In this document: in pieces, positions 14,579 to 26,200 of the stretch
Layout: each line of letters begins with the position of its first letter
Numbering within the stretch: the stretch's first letter is position 1
NCBI GenBank assembly: GCA_016786765.1
Contig: JAEUUZ010000003.1
Span: 310,001-374,000 of the forward strand
DNA length: 64,000 nucleotides
DNA from: Chitinophagales bacterium
Lineage (GTDB): Bacteria > Bacteroidota > Bacteroidia > Chitinophagales > LD1
Reading direction: 5' to 3'
Program-made: the position numbers and the translations under genes
The notes under the pieces: model-generated
Databases searched by the model: none
What the model was told of the DNA's origin: nothing
The model's input: the letters and a program-made list of their open reading frames with translations, nothing else

Positions 14579-16387
14579 TGTTGTTTCTCCTAGTTCGTTC
14601 ACTAAAATAAGTTGATAGACATAAACTCCAGCTGACAAGGGAGAATCTTTGTAGCTTCCATCCCAAGGCTGATGCGCATCGGAAGTAGCAAATACTTTTT
14701 CGCCCCAGCGATTAAAGATTTGCAATTGAAAATACTTTAATGGACAATTAGAAAATACGGTATATACATCATTTCTCCCATCTCCGTTTGGAGAAAATGC
14801 ATTAGGTGCATAAAGACACTCGTTACAACTCACAAACTCAATTGTTGTCTCATCCCGGACGGTACCGCAAATGTTGGTTACATCACACCAATACGAATTG
14901 GATGCATTTACAAAAATAAAGGGAAGCGTATCTCCTGTATTCCAAAGATAACGAAAGGAGCTATCAGTATTCGTTTCTAGTTTCAAGCTAATGCCTTCGC
15001 AATGTTTTTGATTATCGCCAATATTGGCATAGGGTAAAGGGTTTATATTAACCACAATTGGTGCTTTATCACTTTCACAGCCATCGATGGTTTGCGTGGC
15101 GAAATAGGTAAAGTGTTTTACCGTAGCGGTTGAAATAGTTGGCGGTGTATTTAGCGGTGTGGTAGCGAACAAACTATCATACCAACGGATATTATTTCCT
15201 GTGGCTGCAAGAAGAAATGCACTACTTCCTTGACATATAGACGTGTCTGCAACCGTAGGAGGCGAAGGAGTAGGGAAAAGTGTAACGTGAATCGAATCAA
15301 CAATAGTGTCGCATATATTTGATACCGTTAAAAAATAGGTGCCCGATTGTACAAAAGAAGATGTGGGCAATGTATCGCCATTACTCCAGCTATAGTGGTT
15401 AAACCCCGGAGAGGCTGTAATGCTAACAGGAGCATTAAAAGCGCATGTGCTGCTATCGCTTACGGCACTATATGAAGTATGATTGAACAAAGAAAAAGTA
15501 ACCGCATCGTTAACTGAGCAATCGCCAAAGTAGCAGATAACGCTATAGGTGCCAATTTGGTGGATTGCTATTTGATTGGTTATTTCTCCAGTGCTCCAGC
15601 GTACGGAATCATAAACAGCAGGCACACTGAGCAACTTTGTGAAGTTTGTGGAGTCGCAAAGAATACTATCATTACCTATGGTGAAATTCGAATAATAACT
15701 GGCAATAGGTTCTATAGATACATCATCAATGTAATAATATGTTGCACTATCTCTCTCGTCTCCAAAAGGAATAGAAGGTGTTCTTTTGGGCGTGTTAGCT
15801 AATGTATTGAAGTTGCCAATTATAAAATACTTTTCTCCACCCCTTGCTTTGTATGGTTGTTGCCATTTCATCCAATTGGTTTCATCGGCAAAGAACTGGT
15901 TTGATGGACTTTGGAGTTGAGGTGTGAAGGGCATAGTGGCTGTATTGAGCTTAATAAGCGTATCCGAAAAATATAAGCCAATTTGTGAAATGGGTTGATG
16001 GTATTGTTCTGCAAGACTTAGAAAGAAATTAACACAGTAAATACTATCCTTACTTAGTGATGAGGATATCTCGCCTTCAATATATTCTCTTCCATTGTTA
16101 TTTGGAAGAACATACGATACAATACCTGAAAACCCAGATCCACTATGTGGTACTTGCCCTCCGAAAAATGATAACGGAGGTTTTACGTTAGGGTTAGAGG
16201 TACAATTATTGTATACATCTGGTGATGATCTATTGGGATTTATCCAATTATTAATATAAGGGGCAACAAGTTGATCAAATCCTGTTACACAGCTATCATA
16301 ATCCTCGAAACCTGGATTAAGTACTAGATTTTGTGAAGAGACTCTTAAAAAGAGGATGAGTGATAGTATAAGCAAATGGATTTTCAT
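14546..16387 (-). CDS. Secreted protein with type B T9SS (gliding-motility) C-terminal domain
   Basis: A 613-residue exported protein. The signal peptide MKIHLLILSLILFLRVSSQ is followed by NLVLNPGFEDY, the start of a carbohydrate-binding-like beta domain often found in Bacteroidota surface proteins (about residues 20-230). Several Ig/PKD-like repeats rich in Ser and Thr follow, with paired cysteines. The C-terminal 90 residues form the CHU_C type B sorting domain: ECLYAPNAFSPNGDGRNDVY, then FNRWGEKVFATSD, PWDG and SAGVYVYQL. That tail directs export by T9SS without the usual type A cleavage motif. The role is unknown; adhesion is plausible. It is probably transcribed separately from the next gene upstream, as a hairpin lies between them. 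Confidence 0.88.
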   Translation of the reverse strand: MKIHLLILSLILFLRVSSQNLVLNPGFEDYDSCVTGFDQLVAPYINNWINPNRSSPDVYNNCTSNPNVKPPLSFFGGQVPHSGSGFSGIVSYVLPNNNGREYIEGEISSSLSKDSIYCVNFFLSLAEQYHQPISQIGLYFSDTLIKLNTATMPFTPQLQSPSNQFFADETNWMKWQQPYKARGGEKYFIIGNFNTLANTPKRTPSIPFGDERDSATYYYIDDVSIEPIASYYSNFTIGNDSILCDSTNFTKLLSVPAVYDSVRWSTGEITNQIAIHQIGTYSVICYFGDCSVNDAVTFSLFNHTSYSAVSDSSTCAFNAPVSITASPGFNHYSWSNGDTLPTSSFVQSGTYFLTVSNICDTIVDSIHVTLFPTPSPPTVADTSICQGSSAFLLAATGNNIRWYDSLFATTPLNTPPTISTATVKHFTYFATQTIDGCESDKAPIVVNINPLPYANIGDNQKHCEGISLKLETNTDSSFRYLWNTGDTLPFIFVNASNSYWCDVTNICGTVRDETTIEFVSCNECLYAPNAFSPNGDGRNDVYTVFSNCPLKYFQLQIFNRWGEKVFATSDAHQPWDGSYKDSPLSAGVYVYQLILVNELGETTSTKGSITLIR

Positions 16388-16405
16388 AAAAAACAGAATT
16401 AGTAA

Positions 16406-16437
16406 AGCAGAGAAACCATACGTATGGTTTCTCTGCT
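16406..16437 (-). terminator. Perfect 16-bp inverted repeat between two T9SS genes
   Basis: The two halves AGCAGAGAAACCATAC and GTATGGTTTCTCTGCT are exactly complementary without a spacer. It sits between the stop of the 728-aa gene (reverse strand) and the start of the 613-aa gene. The U-tract on the reverse strand is weak (TTTACTAATTC), so termination is likely but perhaps leaky. Confidence 0.65.
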
Positions 16438-16450
16438 AATAATATTGGGC

Positions 16451-18637
16451 TTAATTTGCTTTCACAAACTTACCAGAAGTAGTTTTGTTGTTAACTGTAA
16501 TGTGATAGATGTAAACACCATTTGCCAATGTAGCGGTAGCTATGTCTAAATTATGTTCACCACTTTCAAATGTTTTATCTTGAGCTATTGTTAATACTTT
16601 TCGCCCTTGCAGGTCGGTTATAAATGCGCTTACCATAGCTGCTTTCTCATTTGTAAATTGTAAGGTGGTGTTACCCTGTGTTGGATTGGGATATAGGGCT
16701 ACAGCATCGCTAAATGTTGCACCGCTGATGTTGTCTATGGCAGAGGTTGTTGCTTCTGTCTCTTCTCCATCTGTTTTACAGGCAACTGCCGTAAAATAGC
16801 ATGTTTTTGCATTGGAGCCACAATCGTTACCCACTTCTACTGTAACTCTGTAGGGTGCACCGAGCACATAGCTAAATCCGCTTTGCGTTACATATACACC
16901 TGTTAAACCAACCACACCTCCTGCAACTGTTGTAGGGCCGTTGACTACTGTCCACGTTCCGCTTATCAATTGCTCTGTAGTTTTTTTATAATAGGTAATT
17001 GTTCCGGTAGAACTGGAAATATTCATGGTAGGAGACCCTGTGCAAAGCGTGCAAGGTGAACCCGCATTACTGCTGAAACAGGGCGTGCCGGATACAGGAT
17101 TGTTAATTTGGAAATTAGCAACTGCTGCAGTAGGGGCACCATTTACTTGTAAGTATGCAGTAGCAGTAGTAACCGTGCATCCATTTGTAGCTGTTAATTG
17201 AACTTTAAACTTTCCGGTGTGACCGTCAAGCCAATTGCCATTGGTTCCGGGCATAGCTCGAAGGTCTGTTGGAAGTGTGGTAATTGTTCCCGAGTTATAA
17301 CTCAAATAACCAGCACCACTTATAGTGTTACAGTTATTATCAATGGAGTTTACGGTCAATGTATAACTTACCGGAGAACCCGTAGTTTGGTTTGAAAGAA
17401 CAATAGGCACACAATTGTACACATTCTGCAATGCGCCACACGATGAGTTGGTAGACGCAGTTCCATTAATATTAAATGCAGCCGTAGCCAAAGGAATACC
17501 ATTGAAGTAGCTATAGTCTTCAAAATCAACCTGATCGGGCAAGGAATAAACAGCAAGTCCAGATCCATTGCTTACAAGCGTAACTGCTGGAATATAGGAT
17601 GAGCTGGTCGTGAAGCTGTTGCTTGTTTCGTCAATGTAGGCCATTGTACCGCTGTTGTTCACCGCATAAATATAGCTATTGTTGCTTTTCTCAAGTTGCG
17701 TATTATTATAGGCTGATGTCCCTGAAATTTTTAAATAACTAGGTGTTGCTGTTGTAGTGATTTTATAAATTCCATTATTTAATGTAGTTACAGATTGTGC
17801 CGAAATCCACAAATTATTGGAGCCATCATACTCTATACCCATAATGTTTTGATCTGGATTGGTTAAGGTATAAGTGATCAATGTATTAGGACTTGCTGTT
17901 GCAAGCTCATACACTTTACCATCACCAGTATTCCCATAGCCCCAAGCAAGTTTAGAGCCATCTTGGTTAAGTTCCAATTCAGAAATCATACCGTTTGTAG
18001 GAAGAAGTTGCATAGCAGCAGTATTAATTGTTGTTGGAGAGGCTATGCCAGAGGAACTAACAGTATAACGAGTAACTACAGCACCACTTCCACGGGTTAA
18101 TACATACAGATAGCGAATGGCCGTACTTCCAGAACCGCTTATTACTTTACTAGCAGCCATGCCACAAAAGTTTCCACTTAGAGTAGAGGTAATGGTTGTC
18201 CATGTGCCTGGAGAGGCAGGTACACTTGCAGTTCCGCTACTACAATCTACAGTAGTTCTATATAATTCAATAGCTGTTAAAGCGGTAGCCCTTGAACAAA
18301 CCACGTAGTATTTTTTGCATTGCCCGGGTACGGGTAAGATTACAATTTCCTTAGCATAATAGTAGGGTGTGCTTAGCGGTGCTGTAGTTAGACTACTGCC
18401 TGTTGCAGAATAGATAGTGCCATCTATAACATAGAAAAGCAGGTTGTTGTTTTCGTCATAGGCACCGTTTGCTGCGGCATACGTTCCTGTAGGCGATCCT
18501 GGTAATGCTGAAACTACAGGCGTATTACCATAAGTCATGGTCACTTTGTTGGGTGGTAAAGTCCAGTTTCGCATGTGATAAATAGCCATAGATTTTAGGC
18601 TAATAACGAAAAAAATAAAAAATAGTGTCTTTTTCAT
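16451..18637 (-). CDS. Secreted beta-propeller-like protein with T9SS type A tail
   Basis: A 728-residue exported protein with signal peptide MKKTLFFIFFVISLKSMA. The first 350 residues contain repeated four-strand-like segments (for example NGAYDENNNLLFYVIDGTIY and GSKLAWGYGNTGDGKVYELA) that suggest a beta-propeller, followed by Ig/PKD-like segments with conserved cysteines. The last 85 residues are a type A sorting domain: VALYPNPTQGNTTLQFTN, DLQGRKVL, NGVYIYHITVN and a final KFVKAN. It is therefore expected at the surface or in the medium after cleavage. The enzymatic role, if any, cannot be told. Confidence 0.88.
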   Translation of the reverse strand: MKKTLFFIFFVISLKSMAIYHMRNWTLPPNKVTMTYGNTPVVSALPGSPTGTYAAANGAYDENNNLLFYVIDGTIYSATGSSLTTAPLSTPYYYAKEIVILPVPGQCKKYYVVCSRATALTAIELYRTTVDCSSGTASVPASPGTWTTITSTLSGNFCGMAASKVISGSGSTAIRYLYVLTRGSGAVVTRYTVSSSGIASPTTINTAAMQLLPTNGMISELELNQDGSKLAWGYGNTGDGKVYELATASPNTLITYTLTNPDQNIMGIEYDGSNNLWISAQSVTTLNNGIYKITTTATPSYLKISGTSAYNNTQLEKSNNSYIYAVNNSGTMAYIDETSNSFTTSSSYIPAVTLVSNGSGLAVYSLPDQVDFEDYSYFNGIPLATAAFNINGTASTNSSCGALQNVYNCVPIVLSNQTTGSPVSYTLTVNSIDNNCNTISGAGYLSYNSGTITTLPTDLRAMPGTNGNWLDGHTGKFKVQLTATNGCTVTTATAYLQVNGAPTAAVANFQINNPVSGTPCFSSNAGSPCTLCTGSPTMNISSSTGTITYYKKTTEQLISGTWTVVNGPTTVAGGVVGLTGVYVTQSGFSYVLGAPYRVTVEVGNDCGSNAKTCYFTAVACKTDGEETEATTSAIDNISGATFSDAVALYPNPTQGNTTLQFTNEKAAMVSAFITDLQGRKVLTIAQDKTFESGEHNLDIATATLANGVYIYHITVNNKTTSGKFVKAN

Positions 18638-18774
18638 AATGTTTTTTTTGAGAGGTTTTTAAATTGGAACTTTTGAGGGTATTGCTAAAAAGCAACAGTC
18701 TCAAAACATAAGTAATGGGGGGGAGTAGCCCCTTGGGTTTGGATTTTCAGCTCATAGGTGTTGGGGTTAAATAA

Positions 18775-18807
18775 AAAAGCCCGTACAAAACGTATGTACA
18801 GGCTTTT
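18775..18807 (-). terminator. Terminator-like hairpin pointing leftwards
   Basis: Arms 18775-18787 and 18795-18807 pair over 12 of 13 positions, and the single mismatch becomes a G-U pair only on the reverse strand. On that strand it is followed by TTTTTTATTT. No annotated gene ends here, so it implies a reverse-strand transcript starting between here and pyrH, or is a relic. Confidence 0.55.
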
Positions 18808-18834
18808 AAGAGGTGATAGAATGAATTTACAGCT

Positions 18835-18869
18835 ATGCTGTATGCTGTATGCTGTATGCTGTATGCTGT
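18835..18869. repeat. Five tandem copies of ATGCTGT
   Basis: Five exact heptamers in a row, 121 bases before the pyrH ATG. Short tandem arrays of this kind can change copy number by slippage. Confidence 0.92.
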
Positions 18870-18990
18870 AGAATAGGGGTATATTGAAGCGGGGTGCTTT
18901 TCATATACTGAAAGTAAAAAGATTCTTTGATAGGGCAAATTTTTCGTGCTGTTTTTTTATTCGCTATATCTCATTACATTTAAGTCCGAT

Positions 18991-19701
18991 ATGGCAAACT
19001 ACAAACGTATTCTCCTGAAGCTAAGCGGAGAAGCCCTTATGGGCGAGCAAAAATTCGGCATCGATACCAACGTGGTACTCCAATATGCTGAAGAAATCAA
19101 ATCTATTGTTGACAAAGGCGCTGAAGTAGCGATTGTTATCGGAGGTGGAAACATCTACCGTGGCATTGAAGCTTCTAGAACCGGAATTGATCGTGTGCAA
19201 GGCGATTATATGGGCATGTTGGCTACTGTGATTAATAGTATGGCTTTACAGAGCGGTATCGAAAAATTAGGTGTTAGCACACGTTTACTCACAGCGCTTG
19301 AAATTCGTCAGGTGGCTGAGCCATTTATCAAAAGACGAGCGGTTCGCCATTTGGAAAAAGGACGAGTAGTGATTTTTGGAGCAGGTACCGGAAACCCTTA
19401 CTTCACAACCGATACAGCTGCTGCATTGCGCGCCACTGAAATTGAAGCTGATGTGATTTTGAAAGGAACGCGTGTAGATGGAATTTACGATAGTGATCCT
19501 GAAAAAAATCCAAATGCTGTTCGATACGAGCAAGTTACTTTCCAAGAAGCTATCAGCAAAAAGTTGAACGTAATGGATATGACTGCTTTCACGTTGTGTC
19601 AAGAAAATAACATTCCCATTATGGTGTTCGACATGAATCGCAAAGGCAATTTGCAGCGTATTGTTGATGGAGAGAAAGTAGGAACGTTGGTGTCGAACTA
19701 A
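18991..19701 (+). CDS. pyrH: Uridylate (UMP) kinase
   Basis: PyrH phosphorylates UMP to UDP in pyrimidine nucleotide synthesis. The 236-residue product starts at the ATG at 18991 ([20 protein letters not shown]); an upstream TTG would add a 15-residue hydrophobic run unlike the family. Motifs include [10 protein letters not shown], the [13 protein letters not shown] segment, [20 protein letters not shown] (nucleotide binding) and [13 protein letters not shown]. The length is that of bacterial UMP kinases. In many Bacteroidota pyrH follows the rpsB-tsf operon and precedes frr; here surface-protein genes separate it from tsf, and frr is not seen. Confidence 0.97.
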   Translation: MANYKRILLKLSGEALMGEQKFGIDTNVVLQYAEEIKSIVDKGAEVAIVIGGGNIYRGIEASRTGIDRVQGDYMGMLATVINSMALQSGIEKLGVSTRLLTALEIRQVAEPFIKRRAVRHLEKGRVVIFGAGTGNPYFTTDTAAALRATEIEADVILKGTRVDGIYDSDPEKNPNAVRYEQVTFQEAISKKLNVMDMTAFTLCQENNIPIMVFDMNRKGNLQRIVDGEKVGTLVSN

Positions 19702-20108
19702 TCTTCTGGGTTTACTTTTTTTCGAGTTGCTTTAATCGTTCCTCTGTTTTTCTTTTCCGTTAGTTTTCTTTCAACACTTGCTTTACTGGGCTTTGTAGCC
19801 AATCGTTTTTTCTTTTCTGCAAACGCTTTTTGAAGAAGTGTATTCAGTTTTTTTATCGCTAATTCTTTATTTTTTAACTGCGAACGACTGGTTTCGCAAG
19901 TTACAGAAAGCTGTCCTTCTTTATTGATAGCACTTGTAAGCTTCTCTGCAATTTTTGTTTTTTGGTGATCCGACAACAATGTTGACACATTAAATTCCCA
20001 TAGCAGTTCCACTTTGGTTTCTACTTTATTCACGTTCTGTCCACCCTTTCCACTACTGCGAGAGGTTTTCCAAACAAGCTCTGGTATTATGGAGTTTACA
20101 ATTAACAT
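19698..20108 (-). CDS. arfB: Ribosome rescue peptidyl-tRNA hydrolase ArfB (YaeJ)
   Basis: ArfB releases stalled nascent chains from ribosomes lacking a stop codon. The 136-residue product has the release-factor GGQ motif early ([18 protein letters not shown], Gly22-Gly23-Gln24) and a basic tail ([20 protein letters not shown] onward) that in known ArfB enters the empty mRNA channel. It lacks the codon-recognition domain of RF1/RF2, as expected. The end overlaps the convergent pyrH stop by 4 bases (cta/taa). No operon partner is seen. Confidence 0.93.
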   Translation of the reverse strand: MLIVNSIIPELVWKTSRSSGKGGQNVNKVETKVELLWEFNVSTLLSDHQKTKIAEKLTSAINKEGQLSVTCETSRSQLKNKELAIKKLNTLLQKAFAEKKKRLATKPSKASVERKLTEKKNRGTIKATRKKVNPED

Positions 20109-20145
20109 GCTCCAAAGATAGTCTCAAATTATTGAGTATACAAAA

Positions 20146-20180
20146 CAAAAGCAGCATAGGGTTTAGCTATGCTGCTTTTG
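20146..20180 (-). terminator. Terminator of the 2337-aa subtilase gene
   Basis: Perfect 14-bp arms CAAAAGCAGCATAG (20146-20159) and CTATGCTGCTTTTG (20167-20180) with a 7-base loop, 43 bases beyond the gene's stop. On the reverse strand TTTTG follows. Confidence 0.85.
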
Positions 20181-20222
20181 AAAGTTTTGCCCATCTGTTT
20201 ACCGGATAGTTATAGCAAACAA

Positions 20223-23200
20223 TTATTCATTCGAAACGAAAACTTTTTTGGTAGTAATTTGACCATCAACAGCAACACGAACAATAATGTAGGTAGCTTC
20301 TACATTATCGAAACTCTTTGTGAAAGTAGCATTGGTGTTGTGTTTTGCGGTTACTATTTCTTGTCCAAGCAAATTATACGCTTGAATAGTGGCCATACCT
20401 CCACTAAAACCATTAAAAGTAATTTGAAGTGTGTTGCCCTTTTTCACCGTTGCAACAATTTCTTTAGTTGTGCCATTAACGATTATTCCATTTGGCTCGG
20501 CAACAGTAATGGTTTGAGCGTAATTAGATTCACAACCATCGGCATTGCTCACCGTTAATTGAACAGTGTATGTTCCGGCTGCTGTATAGCTGTGATTTGG
20601 ATTTTCTAATCCACTGAAATTACCATCGCCAAAGTTCCAGTTGTAGCTCAATATGTTACCAGTAGATTGATTTGTAAAGGCAACAGGCTGATGTATTGTT
20701 ACGTTATTCACTGCATGGAAGGCTGCTGTAACCGCAGAAGTTGTGGCATTGATTTGGAACGATTCGTTTACTATATATCCAAAACTTGTGTTGAGTGAAA
20801 GCTGGTATATATTAGCCGGAAGACTTATTTTTACTGTGTTTCCAGCTGCAACAGAGCCGGTCCAAACTACAGCGTTAGTACTATTTTTAACTTCGGCATT
20901 CCAGTTACTAAAGCCATCTTGTTTTAACTGCAATTCTCCATCTGTACTACAAACAGCATCTTTAATTTGTTTTTCTAAAGCAGTACTGAAATGCAATACA
21001 AACCGATTGTTATTATCGGCAGTGTTTGCTGTAAACGAATAAGTAGGCGTTGTTCGTAGGTCAATCCATGCACCGCCTAATTGTTTGTCTTCCAAAGCCA
21101 CCAATACTGTTGGGTCTAACAAACTTAAATCGTAGCTAAACGTAAAGTTTCCGTTGTGACCACATTTGAAGAACAATGGAACTGTGTTTTGTTGCTGAAT
21201 TGAAGGTAAAGCGTTTACAGCAAGTAGGCTTCCACTTGTTTGTAAAGAAGCTAAAGTAGGCTGGCCTAATGCGCTTTCCAATTTATTGGCATCGTATTGA
21301 ACATCGAAGTTTGTTGTGGCAGCTGTGTTAAAATTAATAGCTGTTATGTCTTTGAACCCATTGCCGCTTACTTCCATTGTTAACATCATTTCGGGCATTT
21401 TATAGAATGTGGCCGATGAAAGTGTAAGGGTGTTTTTGTCAACGGTATAGTTTGCTGTTCCTCCGGCTACTGTTTTGTGTGCCATGAATGCCTGATGTGG
21501 AGCTATTACCGAAACTGGCGCACCAATTACACCGGCCGGTAAATAGGTGCCGGAATAGGCACCTGAACTTTGCCAAACTTGTAATTGCGCATCAAAGCCT
21601 GCTGCTACATTGTTTGTACTTAAACTAATGGCATTAATATTCGCTAAGAATGGATTGCCCGCCAAGGTCCAACCCGAGTTTTGTGTTCTGCCTTGCAATG
21701 TGGTGTTTGTCCAACTGCTGTTGGTGTTTCCACTTAATGTATAACTTCCGTTAAGATTCGCTGTTCCACTTAAAGTATAAGCCGTTCCACCTGTTCTGTA
21801 CACCGAGTATCCGCGTGAATTTTCTGCGGTTCCGGCTGTTACAACTTCCCATCCGCCAAGAGAGCAAGCCGCTCCATTCGCTTCGTTGAAACGAAATACG
21901 GTGCCATACGGACTACCTGATTGCAATGCAGTTTCATCGCAGTTTGCGGTTGGAATAACAAAGCCGGCCGAACCAGTAGCGTTCCACTGGCTAAGCGGAA
22001 GATTGTTTACAGGCGAACTAATATAGTGCTGATTGCTGCCGCTTACAGGCACATAACGTTCTGTAAGAATTGGTCCAACAAGCGTGCCCGTATATCCTGC
22101 ACTGAAATGATCTATAGTAGCGCAATGTGAAGCGGAAGTACTAAGGAAGCGTAGTGTTCCGCTTGTGCTATTGAGCACCCCATTTTGTAGGTTTAATCTG
22201 TTGTTGATGTTTACCATTGCTCCGCTTGCAAGTGCAGCACCTGCTGCATCATTCAATGTAAGTAAGTCGAAGGTAGTATTTCCACTAATGGTATGAGCTG
22301 TTCCCCCCGATAACACTACAGCCCCGGTACCGCTAACTGTTGCATTTGTTCCAGAACCCGCCATCCAATTTCCGCACAAGCTAAGGTTGTGGGTCGCCAA
22401 ATCTAATGCAACACCGTTTGCAACGGTTAAGTCGCCAACTTGTGGGTTCATATCGAGAACAACAGGATTTGTTGTGCCCGAAGGAATTATTACGTTAGTT
22501 GCGCAATTGTTGGGAACGCCAGCCGGAGACCAGTTACCGGCATTGCTCCAGTTTGAATTTATTGCACCCGTCCATGTACTGGCACAACTTGTGTTGATAG
22601 TAAGATGCAGCGTAACAACAGAATCGCAGCCTGCACTATTGGCTAATGTATCGTGATATGTGCCTGTTGCAGTAAGGGTGTTTCCTGCAAAAACATACGA
22701 ACCGCAAGCTGTTTGGGTTAGTGTAGTTGCGCTATTGTTTTTAATGGTTAAGTTCAGTGTAATGGTACTGTCGCAACCAGCCAAGTTGGTTAAGGTTTGC
22801 GTGTAAGTTCCAGATGTGGTATAGGTAGTTCCATTCAATGTGTACGATACACAAGCCGATTGAAATATGCTTTGTGTAGTAGGCGTTTTAATGGTTAAGA
22901 ACAACGAATCGGTAATCGTACAACCTTTAGGTGAAGTATTGGTTTGAACATAAACACCGGAAGTGTTGAATGTGTTTCCGTTCACAGGCCATGTATAACT
23001 ATTGCACACCGATACGGTATGTTTCGCTACACTATCTTTACAATTCATAGCTAGTTGTATATCGCCCAAAGTGCCTGCCGATAGCAATTGTGTGGAGTTG
23101 GCAGTTCGTGTTCCGGCTGTAGGGTAGCTCCAGCTTCCGCCTGCATATACAGCACCTTCTATGTTTGCAGTATTCACACCTGCATCTACATCGCTGCTTA

Positions 23201-26200
23201 AGAAGTTACAAACGGCATTGTAGTTGGTGAACACAACGCCACTGTTTTGCAGATGCCAAATTCTGTTCACGCTTTTTGTTCCGTCTAGGGTGGAGGAAGC
23301 TATTGAAGCATGGTCTCCGGTTTGAGTAGATGCTATAATGTTTCCTGCTCCTGAAATCGCGCTAAAAGTTAAACTAAGTGGGGTATAGTTTGCACTTGCT
23401 GCATCGCCCACTTCAAAGGTGTTGCTAAGTGCTGAACCGCTGAAGTTCTTTTGAAGATGACCAAATATATGGCCTGAAGTTCGTGCTACAGTTCCTGAAT
23501 TTCCGATCACCATAACGTTACTGTTAGTGGTAATTACCCCTGAAGTTAAAGTAAGCACTCCATTCACTTGTGTGTTCACCGTGTTGCCAAGATTTAACCC
23601 TGAACTATTGTTCAATGTTAATCCGTTGAATGCAGTTACTGATGAACCTAAAATGTTTTGTGCTAATGCACCGCTAAAGGTAACTGTAGCCGTTCCCGGG
23701 CTGAAAGTACCACTGTTACTCCAATCGCCACCAACTGTAACATTCAAGTTGTTGGCATTAAAGGTGCCCCCTGAAATGGTAACATTGTTTTTTACAGTTA
23801 AACCATTTGTTACAAGCGTTGCTGTTGGGCTATTGGTGTTGTTTATCTGTAGGTTGGATACCGGCACCGAGCTGTTGATTCTGATTGTTTGGCCGGTTGG
23901 TGTTGTTGCGCTACCAATGTGTAATGTTCCGCCCAGAATGCTGTTAGATGATGAGGCGTTAATGTAATCGGCAGTAGTGTTTGAACTGGCTCGGTTGATG
24001 ATGATATCGCCACCACTCCATGTAAACGGAACACCCGAGTTGATTTCGAAAGCACCCCGTGTGGTACTTGTAGAACCCACTTTGCAAACCAAAACGGTTC
24101 CTCCATATTGGGTGAAAGAGCCTGAAGATGTTCCACTATTCGGCATAATACCACCCGCAACATTGAGTGCCCCACCTTCAACAACAAACTTGCCTCCATT
24201 TAAATAGACTATGTTGTTGTTTGAATTCGTTCCAGAGTTGATAGTACCGGCAGAAACTTTGAGTAAACCACCGTTGTTAAACCAGCTTATATTACCATAG
24301 TTGATTGTTCCTCCGTTGTTCCACATTCCTTTACTGCTCGATAAATTTGCTCCGGTAGCATTTGTAAATGGCGTAATAGTAGCGTTGCTCGATAATTCAA
24401 AGGTTCCACTCACAAGCACTAGCGGGTTTGTAGCAGCATTCAAACTAATCATCGAAGAAACTTCAAGAATACGACTGATGTCGCCTTTTGTAACTTTCAA
24501 AACATAGAAAGCTGTTGTTGATGAGCCTTTAATTTCCTGGATGGCATTCGTTCCAACAAAATCTACCGTATCAATTCCACGAACAAAGGTTCCATTATTG
24601 ATCCAATCGCCACAAACCGATAGTGTATAGCCCGTTGTACCACTCATCGATAATGTGGCCCCGGTTTCGATAGTCATATTTCCACATGCTGCACCATTGG
24701 CACCTATGAAAGGTTGGAAAGGCGCTGATGCAGGAATTACAACATTATCGGCACAAGTAGGTAAAAGTCCTGTAGCCCAGTTGCTAGTTGTAAACCAATC
24801 GGTTGAACTTGTTCCTGTCCAAATGGTTGAAGCACAATAAAGGTCGCCAGGTGCTTTTTCAATGGCAATTGTGCGTTGACCTTCCAATACCCCAGTAACT
24901 GCACTTATGGCGTAATATTCGCTACCCGATGTGCTTTGGCCGGTTAAAACAGCAGAATTGCCGGCATAGATAATGTTAGTGGTTACTTCATCCATGTATT
25001 TTGCTCCAAGTCGGTACACTTTATAAGACGTTGCACCTCCTAACGCACTCCAGCTAAGGGTTACAGTATCGCTACACACTTTTGAAACTCTGAAATTTGC
25101 AGGTACTTGTCCGAAATAGTTTGTTCCACTTTCTGAAGTTAACGAACCTCTTTTTACTCTGAATTTAATAGTATGAATACCAGAAGTAAATGGCGCTGTC
25201 CACAGATATGTTCTGGTATCTGCACTGATTCCGTACGCCAGATTTGTCCAGCTTCCACCATCAATTTGATAATCGATAGTGAATGTTCCTGTTCCGGAAT
25301 AACTATCCCATCTCAAATAATAATTATCTCCGGAAATAAACTTTTCATTCTCTAAGGGGTAAGCCATACTTAGTTCATCGCCCACAAACGCGTAGGAAAT
25401 AAAATAGTTCTGCGGCCCCGAAGGAACGCTGAACCCGTTGACTTGTAGCGTCCAGGTACCGGCATCCGGATTGTCTACTGTAATTTGTTCTATAGTATTT
25501 AAGTTATCTATTTGACGCGTTGCTGGTGCGGTTAAATTCGCAATGTTAGGTGTAGGGTCGAGCACCCATGGGGTGTAGGCTGTGCTGGATGGATTAATGG
25601 CCTTTAGATTAAGGTTGTTGACTATGGCCGGACTAGCATTTACCGCAGCAGCAGCATCGGGCCACACCAACATTGCCTTAATTTGTTTTGTTCCTGATGG
25701 CACAACCACAGTATGTGTATTGGTATTGCCTTGCGATATAGTTCCGGAAATAAATTGATTGTTGAGGATAACATTCAATGCTCTTCGGGCATTTGGTCGT
25801 CCATAACCACTTTTAAAATCAGGGCCAGGGTTATACATATCATCGGCTGTATTATATACAATGGCACGCATCAACGAACCTGGCGATTCAGCACCACTGT
25901 GGCTAGCCTTATAGGCTTGCTCTAATTCTGCAAACAATCCAACGGCTTTAGGTGAAGCATATGAGGTGCCTTCCGAGCCTTCAACAATGATGTGTGGTAG
26001 AATTCTTCCATCGGAAGCAGGGCCATGGCAACCCCAAATCAATACTTCATCATCTGGTGCCAAATTCGCTACAACCATATGGTTTTTGTTGTGCTTCACG
26101 CTTCCGGTAATATTTCCCCATCCGCCAAAACCGTTATATGGTGCGTAACCTGTGTCTTCACCTGTGTTTCCCGAAGAGTAACTTACCACGTGATTTGGAT

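Larger units (their letters stand above)
18638..18990. other. Gene-free 353-bp spacer upstream of pyrH
   Basis: The spacer separates the divergent 728-aa T9SS gene and pyrH. It holds a reverse-oriented terminator-like hairpin and a 7-bp tandem repeat (listed separately). No convincing open frame or tRNA was seen. A complete TTTG/TAnnTTTG promoter for pyrH could not be picked out. Confidence 0.6.

Noticed and set aside
18747-18938. 63-codon reverse frame over the heptamer array
   Set aside because: Its middle is only the translated repeat (YSIQHTAYSIAV) and it crosses a terminator hairpin.
23527-23967. 146-codon forward frame inside the subtilase gene
   Set aside because: Antisense shadow of a long Thr/Val/Asn-rich coding region, whose composition keeps the opposite strand open.
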